Shown: positions 23,416-35,814, counted from the first letter of the stretch. The stretch: 64,000 bases of DNA from Metallyticus violacea (GCA_030762175.1 CM060840.1:36245501-36309500), one strand, 5' to 3'. Program-made: numbers and translations. Notes: a model not told the origin generated them from the letters alone.

Positions 23416-23960
23416 AAAAAAAATTAGAGATAGGATCCCTCGCGTAAAGTTATATTTCTATCTCGTATTTCCTGAAAGCATAACATTATGCTATTTAAAA
23501 CTGATAAATAAGCGCTGTCCTGTGTTATATCAGATATTGAAATTATATCCCTCCGCAGCAATGTATTGCTGATATCTGCGTAAGAAATTCCTGCATTTCA
23601 TTTAGTTTTTCTTCGTAAGAACACAACGGTTCGGAACAAGTTTCTTGTCATTGAAAGATCCTGTCTCTTGTAACTTTTTAACAAGTTTGCGAACAGTTTC
23701 TCCACCTAAAACATGATTGATGGAATGTTTTCTTGCGAATCGATTTACGACTTCTGTATAAGGAGTCGTTTTCACACATATATCGTACATAAAAACAAAT
23801 TCTTTAAGATTATATTTATAAAGCGCCTAACTAACAAGGAACAATTAGCACACAATTTAAACACAATGAAAGCCCTGATAAATACATTAATAAAACCTCC
23901 CTGCTACCTGTGAATATTATTATACGATCTTGACTGACTTCTCCCATTACGCAGTTTCGG
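23416..23960 (-). pseudogene. Non-autonomous transposon carrying only a transposase N-terminus
   Basis: The minus-strand frame from 23790 reads MYDICVKTTPYTEVVNRFAR, continuing through KLVKKLQETGSFNDKK and VPNRCVLTKKN, before stopping near 23602. This is the helix-turn-helix part of a DDE transposase common in polyneopteran insects. The catalytic domain is missing: the coding piece runs straight into a non-coding 3' section (about 23580 down to 23416) that includes 'gcgtaaagttatatttctat'. A second copy at about 47870-48470 has the same architecture. The 5' flank up to about 23960 is also shared with that copy. Confidence 0.8.
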
Positions 23961-25467
23961 TCTGTAACCTCCTTGTACAAACCTATAGAAGCTTTTCTGA
24001 AGGTTTAAATCAATACCTACTTCTTATCTATGTTTTGTTTGTCATATTTAAATTTTCCCTTTACATACATTACAATCAATGGTTCGACAGTCATTTCAAT
24101 TTTATTTGTATTCATAATTTTTCGCTGGCGCACAATCGTATTCAATTGCAGCGGAGTCTAGAAGAAAACTAATAAATGGCTGCCAATAATGTTTATGATA
24201 AATATTTAGAAGTATAAAATTCTTTCTGTATGGGAACATTTCTATGTTAGTGGTGTGTTCTCAAAGTTACTACTATTTCTTGTGGTGTTATGTCAGTAAT
24301 TTTAGTTCTAATCTGATTTTTGTTTATTAATGGAACACTTCGTGAATTTTGATATTTACAATATCAAAATGTCGAGAAAAACAGGAAAAAGTAAAATGCA
24401 AGTGAGTAGTCATTTTTAACATAGATATTTTTTCATATCATGCAAATCTTATCTTAAAACTTCATTTTTCTTGGAAGTAATTACTTGCACGTTTACTACG
24501 CTAAATTATATATAAAAAACTAACTGAAATACTGAAAAAAACAATACTAACTTTTGAGTAATATATTATTTTTGTGGAAAAGAATGCATTTTGAGAATAG
24601 CTTGTCACATTTTGCAATTTTTTTTAATAGGAGAGCTTGATAGTTATTAACAGACTGAGCTCAACATCTGTGTACAATACTATTCATAGCCTCTTTATAC
24701 TGTGTACCTTAAAATTACTGTTTCTGATGCCTGTTAACGTAATGGACATGCACAGTGCCTCTACAACCCGCTTCCTGACTCGCTCTGCTCCCATTTCGGT
24801 TCACTGTGGTCGCACTCCGTAACGACACAACCTTGAGATAAATGGACTCGAGAAAACTGGACTCTAATAATACGTTTGGTTTTTTATACGTACACCTATA
24901 TTACCAATCAAAGTGTCTGTGTTCTGTTCTTGTAAATAATTATAAATACAATTTAATAAGATACTGCTTACAGAATAAAATGTGATTCTAATATCTGATT
25001 CCTCTTGACTAACTAAAAAGTAAGAAATACCCGAACTGGCGGGTCGGCACTCAGAGCGGTAGCTCCAGGCGAAAAGGATGTAATATCCGCGCAACTGATT
25101 CAAGTTCTCGCAATTACAAAGAAAATAAATATGTACCTTATGACAGTAGATATTGAAAATGTTGTCTTGTTATATCCACACATTTCGGCACCTTTTTAGA
25201 AAATTGTTATTCACGTGTATCAGGTCATTTTCCGAAATTCAAATTTGAGTGCATGCAAAGTCGCTGTTGACGACAAACTGCTGGCAAGTGATGCTGATAT
25301 TCGAATATTTTTCTAAAATTGAATATTACAAAACGTTAATGACAGAATAATTTATCGATGAAGTACAGTTTCATTTAGGTAGTCATGTTTTGAAGTACAA
25401 TAACAGGTACTGAAAACAGAAGAACCTGCTATTGTACCGAAATTTCACTGTATGTCGAGATAATCTG
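23961..25467. other. No gene recognised
   Basis: AT-rich with chance frames only. A small GC-richer patch lies at 24720-24830. Confidence 0.45.
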
Positions 25468-25556
25468 TATATCTACATCTACATCTACATCTACAAAGTA
25501 GTTATCGCTTTGACTTCCAAGCTGTTGCCTGTCGTAGAATGGGCGGCAGACCATAA
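25468..25556 (-). mobile_element. Possible retroposon 3' end with (GTAGAT)n tail
   Basis: The plus strand shows 'atctac' repeated about four times (25471-25495) next to a GC-richer non-repetitive block to 25556. On the minus strand this reads as a short unique 3' end followed by a (GTAGAT)n tail, the layout of non-LTR retroposon or SINE 3' ends with microsatellite tails. Only this end is visible and no reverse-transcriptase motif is present. Confidence 0.35.
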
Positions 25557-27474
25557 AATACCCAGTATAAATGTGCTAAGATAAAAGGATGTATTCAAAA
25601 CTAATTTTTGAGTCTGGACGGAAACCTATAAACTAAATTATAGCATGAATGCAGAATGAAAAGGAGTATGCATATATATATAATTAATTTCCAAAACAAA
25701 ATTAAAAGATAGAAGAAAATACTGCAAACAGGGCGCAATTATTTAGAAGAGAATGTTTTTCCCAGTCACGAAACGGAAACAACGGTCAATGTTAGAATTT
25801 ATTCCAAAAATATATTATTTCATCACCAAATCTGGAAGGCCTCTCCTAGATGCACCCAGTTTTATGCCATGAAATATATGCATCACTAAAATACTATGTA
25901 ACGAACACATGCGCACCACAACATTCCATAAGCTTAGTTTTCTTTGCCCACGCAGAGTAACGCTTTAGAAATTAAATGAGAATGGTCACGTCCAGGATTT
26001 TCCTTAGATACGTCAGCGCCTGTAGGCAATGGTGATTTTTGTCGCTCCCGTGTAAGCGTAGGCATGGGCTGTCGTGGAGAATCTCACCCCCCCCCCCCCC
26101 CACCAAGCCTACTACTACTGTATGTAAATGATGCTCTATTTGTATTCAAGCGATGAAGGTGTCCCATTGTTTCCTGACGTCTTTGAAATATCGAATTGCG
26201 CCCGGCAAGCAAGAGGGCTTCTTATTGGTTCTTCCAAATGCGTGATTACGGGGGTTTGCACGGTGTTTCATTTCCTGTCCATTACAGATGATGCATATTT
26301 TCCTTTGAAACTCATTTGATATAATCTAATTGCGGGTCGAGAAAGTTGGCACTACTGCTAGGGTTTCTGGAAAATGAGACATTGCTAAAGGTTCCATCCT
26401 GTTGCTCTTGTCCCGGAAAGTCTCGGCAAAGTTCCAACATAACAACATAAAATGTAATGCAGCGACAGCGATGGCGTTTTGGATCTGTATTTTTTTTTTT
26501 CTTTTTCTCTTTTTGTTTCTCCTGCTGTAGACAGAAAATATATTTATCCATAGATCATAGTTCAAAGTATTTATCAAATGACTGTTTCATCTTTTCCACG
26601 TTTTCTACTTTCCCTTCGGCAATATCCTTGAAGTACTAGTTTATTTTAGGATAATATTTTTAATGCCTGCAACGTTTATTAGGGATTTAAAATATATAAT
26701 TTTCTCAAATTTCATATTGCAATAAGTAAGCTATTCGATAAGTCCGTGCCAAGCCAAAAAGTGGTAGTGCTGTATTGTTTTCAATGTTATGTTGCCAACA
26801 TGGACTTGTTGAGGGATGAGGTAAACCCTATGACGCGTGCGCACACACACAAAGAAAAAAACTGTCGCCAGAATTTGCGTTAATCAGAGAACTTCGGGGA
26901 CGCTCGAAAACACTGCATCAACTCAGGGTTCTTGAATTTGTCTTTCTTGCATGTGCAGCATATTGCATTTAGATAGAACAAATACTGAAGAAAACATGAT
27001 AATATTCGTTATAATAAATACATATAATAAGTTATGGGAAACAATATACGAAACTAATTTTTCACGATATTTTACAAACGTTTATTATAAACAGTGCTTC
27101 ATCACGACATCCATGTATACTCTGTCACAGAGCTGATAGAACACACGCATGCTAGACAGAGTCTTTAGTACCTGCCATATAACACAACTGCTGCAGTGAT
27201 TATACAGTTTTGCTGGTTACCTTGTGAATCGCGCGCTGTAACGAGTAGGTCTTAGAACAATTTTGCGTCTAGGAGAGAACTCGTTTTTATTTAATTTATT
27301 TATTTTTTATTTATTTATTTTTGTCAAAGGGTGTACGTGGTTAAACATTTACGAAGTTTAGTCTGTGTTTTACAGCCATTTTCCTTCTTAAATTTGTAAA
27401 TAAGCGCTCAAAACGGAGAAACAGGAATTTCCTTGTTAATAAAACATAATTTTATAAAATAGCAACACCAGCAG
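25557..27474. other. No gene recognised; C-run at about 26087-26101
   Basis: Contains a poly-C run and T-rich tracts. The block 26728-26760 ('attcgataagtccgtgccaa') resembles a mariner-type terminal repeat and might be the 5' end of the remnant that starts near 27475. The intervening 27000-27470 shows no transposase sequence. Confidence 0.4.
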
Positions 27475-28440
27475 AAACTATGGCAATGCTGGACAAGCGG
27501 CGAGTCTGTAACTATGCTTAGAATGGTGTATAAATGGTTTGATGAGTGTAGATGTGACTGAACGAGCACAAACGATGCGGACCATTTCGGATGTCTGTTC
27601 TCCCGAAATTATTGAAAAAAAAAAAAAAAATCCATGACACGGTGTTTGCTAAGCGATGGGGAGTGAAGATTGCTGAAGGTGTAGGAGTTTCTGGAGATCG
27701 GGTACATAATATATTGCACATCATTCGCTAATTAAAAAGTTATCGACGATGTAAAGGTACGTTTAATAAAGTTTGACCAAAAAAGAGAACAAGTTATCAC
27801 TTCCGCGCAGAATTTGAAGCTGTTTAAATAGCATCCAGGTGATTTTTGGTGACGGTATGGGACAGTCGACGAAATCTGGATCCACCACTTCACGTAGGGA
27901 CAGCCAAAACAGTGGGTTGCAACTGACAAGTGCTCAGAAACAACCCCTTCAATAGGAAAGCGACTGGGTTTTGGGTATGTCACGGCGAAATCATAACTGT
28001 ATTTTGGTAAGGGAAAAACCATAACCGGTGAATATTACGATCTGCTACAGGGGAAACTAAACGATGCGATCAAGAACTATCCTCATTTGGAGAAGAAAAA
28101 TATCCTGTTCCATCACGATAGAGCGCCAGCGCACAATTCTGTGATTGCGACCTCAAAATTGTTGAACTTAAGCAATGAACTTCTCGTTCAACCATCTATT
28201 CTCCGAATTGGGTTCCCTTTGACTACTTCCTATTCCCTAACATAAGAAATGGCTAGCAGGAAGGAAATTCCCATTAAATGAATAGGATGTCACCGAAACT
28301 AATACCTTATTTGTAGAGCTGAATAAATAGTATTTTATGGATGGTATAAACAATTTAGAAAATAGTTGGAATAAGAGTGCATATTTGAAAGGAGATGGTA
28401 AATGAAGTAACTTTTCCAAAACGATTAAATTATAAGGTTC
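27475..28440 (+). pseudogene. mariner transposase remnant, nearly full length
   Basis: Pieces in order on the plus strand: helix-turn-helix linker (MVYKWFDEF near 27525), PEIIEKK plus an A-run and then SGDRVHNILH (about 27605-27720), and the first catalytic Asp in DEIWIHHFT near 27870. Next come KQWVATDKCSETTPSIGKAT (about 27910-27970), KTITGEYYDLLQGKLNDAIK (about 28015-28075), and the second motif ILFHHDRAPAHNSVIATSKL at about 28105-28160 with its Asp kept. The third motif reads YSPNWVPFDYFLFPN near 28195-28240 after a frameshift, with Asn in place of the third Asp. The C-terminal tail is readable to about 28400. Stops, frameshifts and the Asp-to-Asn change mark it as dead. Confidence 0.92.
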
Positions 28441-28448
28441 GTAGAGCT

Positions 28449-28515
28449 ACAAGAAGAAGAAGAAGAAGAACAACAACAACAACAACAACAAGAACAACAA
28501 CAATAATAATAATAC
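28449..28515. repeat. (AAG)n(AAC)n(AAT)n compound microsatellite
   Basis: Runs of AAG, then AAC, then AAT units follow directly on the 3' end of the mariner remnant. Confidence 0.95.
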
Positions 28516-28974
28516 ACTATTAAATTTATTCTAATGCTTAGCGATTTTGTTTTATTGTAACTTTTGTATTATTCTGTACTGCATTATTTATTCAGAATAT
28601 AAGAGTGTCATTTTCATAGTCTCTCATTGCAACTCTCTAATTTGTCTTTTTGCCATTCCTTTACCTGTAGACATTTTGCCTCTTGTGCCAGTTCATAAAG
28701 AAAGCAATTCAAAATCGGCGGGAAAAATCTAACAACCAAGCGAATTTTTGTGGCAATTTAAATCACTCCAAAATATTGAACTTATTTTATTTAATATACA
28801 TAATATATTATATGCTATAATTTTCTAAGTAGAGTAATAAAAGTTAAACTTTTTAAAAGCAACTTTAATGTTTCAAATGCAATTTTTCCCAAACATATAT
28901 TTTGAGTAGTTGCCTATTTGAACTGGCCTGTCAACATTGTGAGCATATTTTAATTAGAGTAAAAGTATGAGGAC

Positions 28975-28975
28975 T

Positions 28976-29007
<32 letters not shown>

Positions 29008-29035
29008 AGGAAGGAAGGAAGGAAGGAAAGAAGGA

Positions 29036-29099
<64 letters not shown>

Positions 29100-29100
29100 A
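28975..29100. repeat. (GAAA)n/(GGAA)n purine tetranucleotide array
   Basis: About 125 bp of AAAG units with an internal block of AAGG units (about 29006-29030). The long Lys/Glu/Arg frame on the plus strand and the Ser/Phe/Leu frame on the minus strand come entirely from the repeat. Confidence 0.97.
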
Positions 29101-29975
29101 CTATACAAGAAACTTAAGCACAATGCGCTATTTTCATGATGTTCAGCTGACAATTGGCCGATTGGTCTCCAGAGAGACCTCACGTGCTGACAAATGAAAT
29201 AAATATGGATGAACATTGACATTCACTTATAGGCTATCCACTTGTCAATATACATTCTTGATAGCTTCGTAAAGGGCATGACGAAATAAATTCTTTCTTT
29301 CTCTAAATATTATCTTTTTGCACTTCTAATGTGCGGAATCACTTTTGTAACCCGTTCATTTAGTCTTCCTCGCAACTAAAAACCCCAGGGAGTAGCATCA
29401 GAATTGGTACCATGATCCAACAATGATTACCCATCTTCACAGGCCGTTCTTACGTAAAGCGTTTTTTGAATTAATGGTGAAATATTTTTAAAAGGCACAT
29501 TATTGTTTTTCTTAACGGGACACATGTGTGTTGTGCGTATCTTTTAGAGCTAACTGTTTCATTAAAGAAATTATCTATTACTCTTTGAATACTTAAATAA
29601 AACCATATAATAATGTTTACGTTATAAAGGAATGGGGTTTCTGGAATTTAGTAAGGATATATGGATATTTTCTGCCAAAAGCGAGCGTCATCAGAACAGA
29701 AATTTAAATGAATATATCGTAAAACCACGTGCATTTTAAGGAATCCAATTACAAAATTTATTACCATAATGTTTTAGCTTTTACTTTTTATGAATCTAGC
29801 TTTCACATTTTGGTTTCATTTGTAATCGATAATTTTGAAGTTGAACTTTTTAACCAAGGTAACGTAAGAATTTTCTAGGCAAAGCTTGCAACTAGCATAC
29901 TCCGCGGCAAGAATTGCACGTTTCTAAGCTAATATTGACAGTTCTTTTAAAATCATTTTTAAAAATAGTGTGTCC
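29101..29975. other. No gene recognised
   Basis: AT-rich. No element or exon is recognised. Confidence 0.45.
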
Positions 29976-30258
29976 ATTTTTTTAAAATAGTTTAACGCCC
30001 TTTAACTTCTGAGACATCACAGACGGTAAACACTGATGATACATGAAATGAAAGAATTTTTTTTCCTAAAGGAAGGAAGCGCTAAGGAAAACCTGGAAAA
30101 AAAAAAGAAAAAAAAAAACCTCAGTCAGAGAGGACGGTCGTGGTGGGAATCGAATCCAAGATCTACCGCTCACGAGTCCGCACTTTGACGGCCTGGCCCC
30201 TCGCGGTGCCTTAGTAAAAATGGGCGTTAAACACCACTCAAAATAAAAAAAAAAATTA
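29976..30258 (-). mobile_element. tRNA-derived SINE, family 1, joined head-on to an inverted 3' tail
   Basis: From 29976 to about 30210 this is a family-1 SINE on the minus strand: 3' block 'tagtttaacgccc' at the left, then body, then head 'accgctcacgagtccgcact' and 'ggcctggcccctcgcgg' at the right. The tRNA head then fuses to a plus-strand 3' tail of the same family at about 30206-30258 ('ccttagtaaaaatgggcgtt', then 'aaacacc' and an A run). Both outer ends are therefore 3' ends. The body is also interrupted by an A/G run at about 30099-30118. Confidence 0.85.
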
Positions 30259-32246
30259 TTATTCTAATTTATACTAGATGTGTATACATCTAAAGTAACC
30301 ATAGACTCTATGAAACAAAAAGCGGGGTTAACGAGCTATCAATATATATCACCAATAAAATCACTGCACTTTATTAATAATTCAATTTCAAAACTCAGCA
30401 CAAATTCTTTTAAGTTTTACTCTTGCTAGTATGTTCGACAAGAAATTTGCACACTCTTGGAAAGTATGTGGTTGTGAATAAGCTTGAAGGTTTTACTCCC
30501 ACTCTGTAGGTGCGGAATAGGAGGTAGACTTTTTGGCAATATAACTAAGTTTAACTATTGGGTAGGAACTATTGGCAGCGTAACACTAACCAATTACTCT
30601 CGCTATAGATACGTAACATAGCGGTTTGAATATAAACACTGCGAGGAGTTCAAAATACAAACTAGGGTTTCTAACATAACGGTTTAATGGACGTTTAACA
30701 TAATACGATAATTTGAAGTGTAACAGTACTGTCAGAGAACTATCAGACAGATTATGAAAGGACATAAATGTGCCAAGAAAAGTGACAGTTGAAATAAGCT
30801 GCTGTATTGGTAAGATAACAGTCATCTTTATCCATTTGATATTTTTCACGCAATAAAACAGTTAATAACAACGGAAACGCAAACTGTATTTAAATACTAT
30901 TTAAAACTAGAGTTTGGAGGCAAAACAATCATAATACGAGTATATAAATACGGAAAAGAGAATTCGTCATAAATTACAAATATTTTGAAAATGAAGAACT
31001 TTTAAGTACTAATTGGAATTTATATTGCCAGCTATATGTTAGTATTTTAAAATATTCTAGGAACATTAACTTAACTCAAAAAAAAAAAGATCACTTTCTC
31101 TAAAGTACATTTATTCTGTATGAAAGCATAAACAAAATAAAATATTTTACAGGGTTTTAAAACGATAAAGAGAGTTTCATGTGCATTTGCAAAGAATCTT
31201 TATAGAGTAATAAATATTTTTATGAAAACCAATCATAATAATTGTACCTATACATTTTCTGAAATTATATGATAAGTTATTAAATGAATGTATCGATATA
31301 TTATATTATTTTAAGAATTCAGTGACTATCAAGCAAAGATCAAATCACATGTATTCCCTTGTGCTGTAAAATACCAATAAGGGTAAAACATTTGCGGATA
31401 ATATAAAGCTTTGTGAGGGTTTACCAGATTAATAAAAAAAATTAAAAAAGCTATAAAGCAGAATTCACAAAGCAACAATATTTTGGGGAAGGGAAGGCAG
31501 ATTGCGTTTGCTATTTTCAGCAGAACTATCATACGTTGAATATTGGAAAATCAATTGTACAAAACTATTCTATTCAGAGAATACTAGCCCCAATCATGTA
31601 ATTACTAATATCGCAGTTTTGTAGAAATGTTTTATGTTTCATGCAGTTGAACGTAACATTGATTTTTAATAATGAATATGTTAAATTTACTTATTTTCAA
31701 TATTCTAAGAGCATTTTCTACAGAACCTTTCAACATCAAGGAAGAGTTTACCTTAAAAAAAAAAAAAAAAACTAATTTACATTAACGCTACCACACAACC
31801 AATACTAAAGTAAATTTCTTATAAGATTAAGAGTTTCTAAACTATAAAGAAATAAAATCTTCATTTTATATTATATTCTACATTTTTGGTAGCCACTAAC
31901 ATATTTGATTACGCATTTAACTTTTTTAAAACACACAATATGTGGCTGAGAGTACGCTTTTGTTTTGCTTTTTGTTTGTTTCATACTATTTCGATTATCA
32001 CTTCCTTGCGTTCTTGAAACCAATGCGAGAAATGGAACTTTACATTATTATAATTATTTTCCTTACTCCAATTTCTATGAATAAACTATAAGAAAACTAA
32101 TACATTCGGATAAAAATTGCTTTAAAATTATTAGGTTGCCATGCTCGCGCATGTGGTGAAAGAGTCTATATTACTGACTGGGAAAGAAGTCTTCATTACA
32201 CCATTATGGGGATGGTGAGCTCTATAACGTGTATCAGGTCTATAAG
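30259..32246. other. AT-rich region with no recognised gene
   Basis: Very AT-rich with A-runs at about 31079-31090 and 31754-31770. No protein motifs are seen. Confidence 0.5.
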
Positions 32247-32297
32247 TTCAAATTATTATTATTATCATCATCATCATGATCATGATCATGATCATCG
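32247..32297. repeat. (ATT)n(ATC)n(ATGATC)n compound microsatellite
   Basis: ATT units pass into ATC units and then into the self-complementary hexamer ATGATC. Confidence 0.9.
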
Positions 32298-33669
32298 TCA
32301 AGCAAAAGCAGCATAGTACTAAATAAAGTAACTTCTGCAATATTGACTTAATCATTAAATACTTTGACCAAAGCAAAGAACAGCAGTAACACTTGGCTTT
32401 GGACTGTAACAAAATTGCCAGTATAAATATCGATATATTATACAAAATAATACAATTCAAACTGCAAACTACAGATCAAACTGCTTAACAATCTAACATG
32501 CTAACTTGCTTAATGGACAGAAATATTTATTCTCTTATTAATAATTATTTCTTCTATTTACTTTAGATTCAATTTTTGTATGTAATCTTTTGGAAGTTCA
32601 CTATGAATTAACTAAATCATTCTCCATGATCTTTCCTCTTTCACTGTTTTCGAATGCATGGCATTATGATCCATGTAATGAGCATAAGGTCTACTCACGT
32701 TTTACAAATTCATTGCACTCTTTAATAACAATAAAGGAATTTGACATAGTATGAACAAAATAATTTATATAACTACATGTTTTAAAGTGCTAACACGTTT
32801 AATTTATTGTTGCATTGCAAAGTGAAAATATTATTCTCTTTGAGATTCAAACCATTATTTGGCCCAAGAAAAACACATGGTAGTTAGAAGAATTTATAAC
32901 AAAGATAATATGTGCTTAATAGAAGCAGCTTTTTGCCTTTGTTTTGCAGGAAGTTTGTGACGAATCGCAGTTTGAGACACATTGTGCTAGGTCTTATATA
33001 CAGTGGGAGCCTTATGTGTTTGGGTCACTGCGCAGGCCGTTTCTGTTGCCGGAAACATTCACTGTTTACAATTGGATCTTAGATAAGTAATTAACAATGA
33101 CATGTAGCTTTTTTCAACAACTGAGAAGTCGTGAAATCATTATAACATAAAATTTATCCCTATATCATCTACTATTTTTTTATTCCATTAAATACACTGA
33201 ATGATTTTAGTTAAATTAATTGATTACTTAACAATTTATTAAATAAAATTAGTTAAATACACAAAACGGTCAATAATTTTGTACAGGACCTCTTTTTTCA
33301 GGTATGGAATTCTTTAATGTGCCACAAATCTTTTATGTTCCAAGTACATAAAATGTTCTCATCTATTTTACATAATGAAATGAAGGCGATGAAATAGATA
33401 AACAGTGACATTAAATGCAAACGAAAAAACTGTGTCTCTATGTTGAAAATTGTTTCTAAATGTTCATGTTCCGCAAACAATGTTTTTTATAAAATGACTA
33501 CATAACATGGAAACAAACGAAAGCCATAATAATTATCAGAATATTTAATAATCTCATAAACAGTTCAAACAAATTTGTTCAGAACTTCAATAGTAAATAT
33601 AGCTTTAATGTTTTAGGAGGTAAGAGCAATAATCAAGAGGACTTTTCCCCCCAAGAATAATGAGACATT
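32298..33669. other. No gene recognised
   Basis: AT-rich. Chance frames only. Confidence 0.45.
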
Positions 33670-34305
33670 TTAATTAAAAAGGATTTGCAGATAATACAAT
33701 GGATTAAAAAAGCATTGAAATATTCTAAAATGAGAACCTGAAATTGTTAAAGTAATTTTAAAACGTTCCTTAACATTTTCAATCCCAGCACTATTTGAAA
33801 AATGCCAAATGATTTGCATTTTATCAGATAAAGGCGAAAGTAAACACAATACTATGAATGTGTATTTATAAACAGCCCGTAATATATGCACGGTCGTAGA
33901 GAGCTGAACTGGTTGTCCCACCCATCTATTTATGATCTCATCCACACAGCTAATATTAATCATTATAAGGTCCATCTTTTCCAGAACCGTCCATAGGAAG
34001 AAGCAAGTTGCAGAAGAAGCGGCATTTACGGACGGTAGGATGTCTTGTCTGCGGAAGCAGAGATCATGCTCTGCGCCCTGGGTGCCGGACAAGATACCGT
34101 GCTCTTTCTCGGCGGGAGATCCTCTCTTTCTCTCTTTTTCGGTGCTCATCCGGAGGTATGTATCGTCATGTTGGCTGTGACGGCTCGGGGGTCGGAGTTC
34201 AAACTGTTGTAACAGAGCGGCAGAGTGACTGTGCAGGGCAATTTGACTGGCCATTCTTCCAGCGATCTGGGTCGCAGCAGGAGAGCCCCATTCCACGTCC
34301 ATCAT
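33670..34305 (-). other. Longest ATG-started minus-strand open frame, 211 codons, unrecognised
   Basis: The frame opens with two consecutive ATG codons and its first 110 or so residues lie in a GC-richer island (about 33960-34430). That part is polar and rich in Ser, His, Gln and Arg (for example SQIALHSHSAALLQQFELRP). The second half enters ordinary AT-rich DNA and becomes Ile/Phe/Leu-rich, as expected for chance translation. If anything here is coding it would be the first part as a 5' exon. No domain is recognised, and a competing 140-codon plus-strand frame overlaps the same island. An A-run at 34334-34355 interrupts the island. Confidence 0.15.
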
Positions 34306-34430
34306 GGCTCATTGTGAGCCGAGATGCAGGGAAAAAGAAAAAAAAAAAAAAAACATGGGAGAGAGATCGGTTCTTCAGTCCGAGTGGCATACGCGCGCTT
34401 ATACCGCCTGCGCCACAAACATCAGCCTAA
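34306..34430 (-). other. tRNA-A-box-like GC-rich segment
   Basis: Read on the minus strand, 34425-34390 gives 'gtggcgcaggcggtataagc', which resembles a tRNA D-arm / A box. I do not find a convincing B box at the expected distance, so a SINE call is not supported. Confidence 0.2.
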
Positions 34431-35777
34431 GTTTGCTAATAAATCATTGGAAACAAGCTGCATCTTCATAGATATTACTGCTTTGTTCACAGCTTTGTCA
34501 TAATTGTCACAATGTGCACAGCTTTGAAGAAATTATGAAAAATGCAGCGTTTTAATGTTTTAAGTTTACATTTAGGTTCGTAATTTTGTAATCGTGACTT
34601 CTGCATATAGTTGAGACTCGGTACGAATGCATTGCATTGCTTGAATATCGTCACTTCTAAATTAAACTTAAAGATAAGCCCAATTGCTGTGCCTATTCCA
34701 GTTAGTTGCGATGTTCGTCGCACGCTAAAAGATTCATTCCTGGGGTATTTCCTATCACACTATCTGGTTCATGTATAATATGTGGTTAGTCTTTGGTAAC
34801 CATATTTCGCTTTAGCGAATTCGGAAGGACTATTACCCATGAAACGAACATTTCTTAAAATCTCCATTGATCTTAGCTACTAAGCACCGAAAATGTCAAT
34901 GAAAAATTACATATAGTTTTAAAAAATATATAAAACAATATATGTCTGTTAACGCTCTAGCGGTCGCAATTTTTGCTATTTCTCAAAGAATCTCCACATA
35001 TAACCACATTAACAAACGATTCGTTGAGTTCCTTAACCAGCAAAAATTGGACCATTGGGTGTGGGGGTTAATCTAAAGAGAAAATATAAAATTAAAAAAA
35101 AAAAAACTTTATCAGCACCAATATTTGGTTTTTCACAACAAATTTCGGAATATATCATTTAAATAAATTAAGAAAACAGTTTCTTAAAGTTAGGGAAATC
35201 GTTTCATTAGGAGTAGGAGTATACCTGAAAATTGAAACTTATAAGAGCTCTAGAGTTTAATTTTCTATTATTTTAAAATAAAAAGAAAAATTAACTCAGC
35301 ACATAAACTGTATATATAACGATGCATAGATTTTATATTTGACAAAAGCATTGTCATGAAGGTAGCAAATGTGAAATATTAATCAAATATCTGTGTCAGA
35401 ATTACATTTGTATATAAGAGCGCTCTGTAATAACATTCAGAAAACGTTTGCATTGCATGCTTATACTACAATAAAATTAAAATTAAAGTTAAAATTCATT
35501 GAAAATCGATGTAACTTTCGAATTTTATTGTTAACTGTGCATATTTGCTTAGTAGATTGCAATTGTTTTTAAATGTTAACATGTATTTTTTTTATTGAAA
35601 CATATGAACATATTTTAAAGTACAGAATGTAATTCAAAACTTTTTGTTATTTATGTCTATTTTAATGAATGTAAAGACGATGTCAAGGGCTCAGTTCATA
35701 TACGTGGTTACATTTAAAAATGTGTAAAAATACCCAAACAGTACAGCTTTGTCAATCAGTGTTCATATATGCCATTT
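34431..35777. other. No gene recognised
   Basis: AT-rich. No recognised element. Confidence 0.45.
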
Positions 35778-35799
35778 AATTAATGGTATACCATTAATT
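35778..35799. repeat. 22-bp perfect palindrome
   Basis: AATTAATGGTATACCATTAA plus TT is a perfect self-complementary sequence centred on GTATAC. It resembles a symmetric binding site or a chance AT-rich palindrome. It stands 15 bp or so upstream of an AAT microsatellite. Confidence 0.8.
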
Positions 35800-35812
35800 T
35801 TGTGGTTTAATA

Positions 35813-35814
35813 AC

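Noticed and set aside
26728..26760. mariner terminal repeat belonging to the 27.5-kb remnant
   Set aside because: The motif is suggestive, but no matching inverted copy was found after 28440 and 700 bp of unrelated sequence intervenes.
28967..29222. Long Lys/Arg/Glu-rich and Ser/Phe-rich open frames
   Set aside because: They are translations of the AAAG/AAGG microsatellite, which has no stop codons in those frames.
34390..34425. SINE head on the minus strand
   Set aside because: The A-box-like sequence has no B box at the expected distance.
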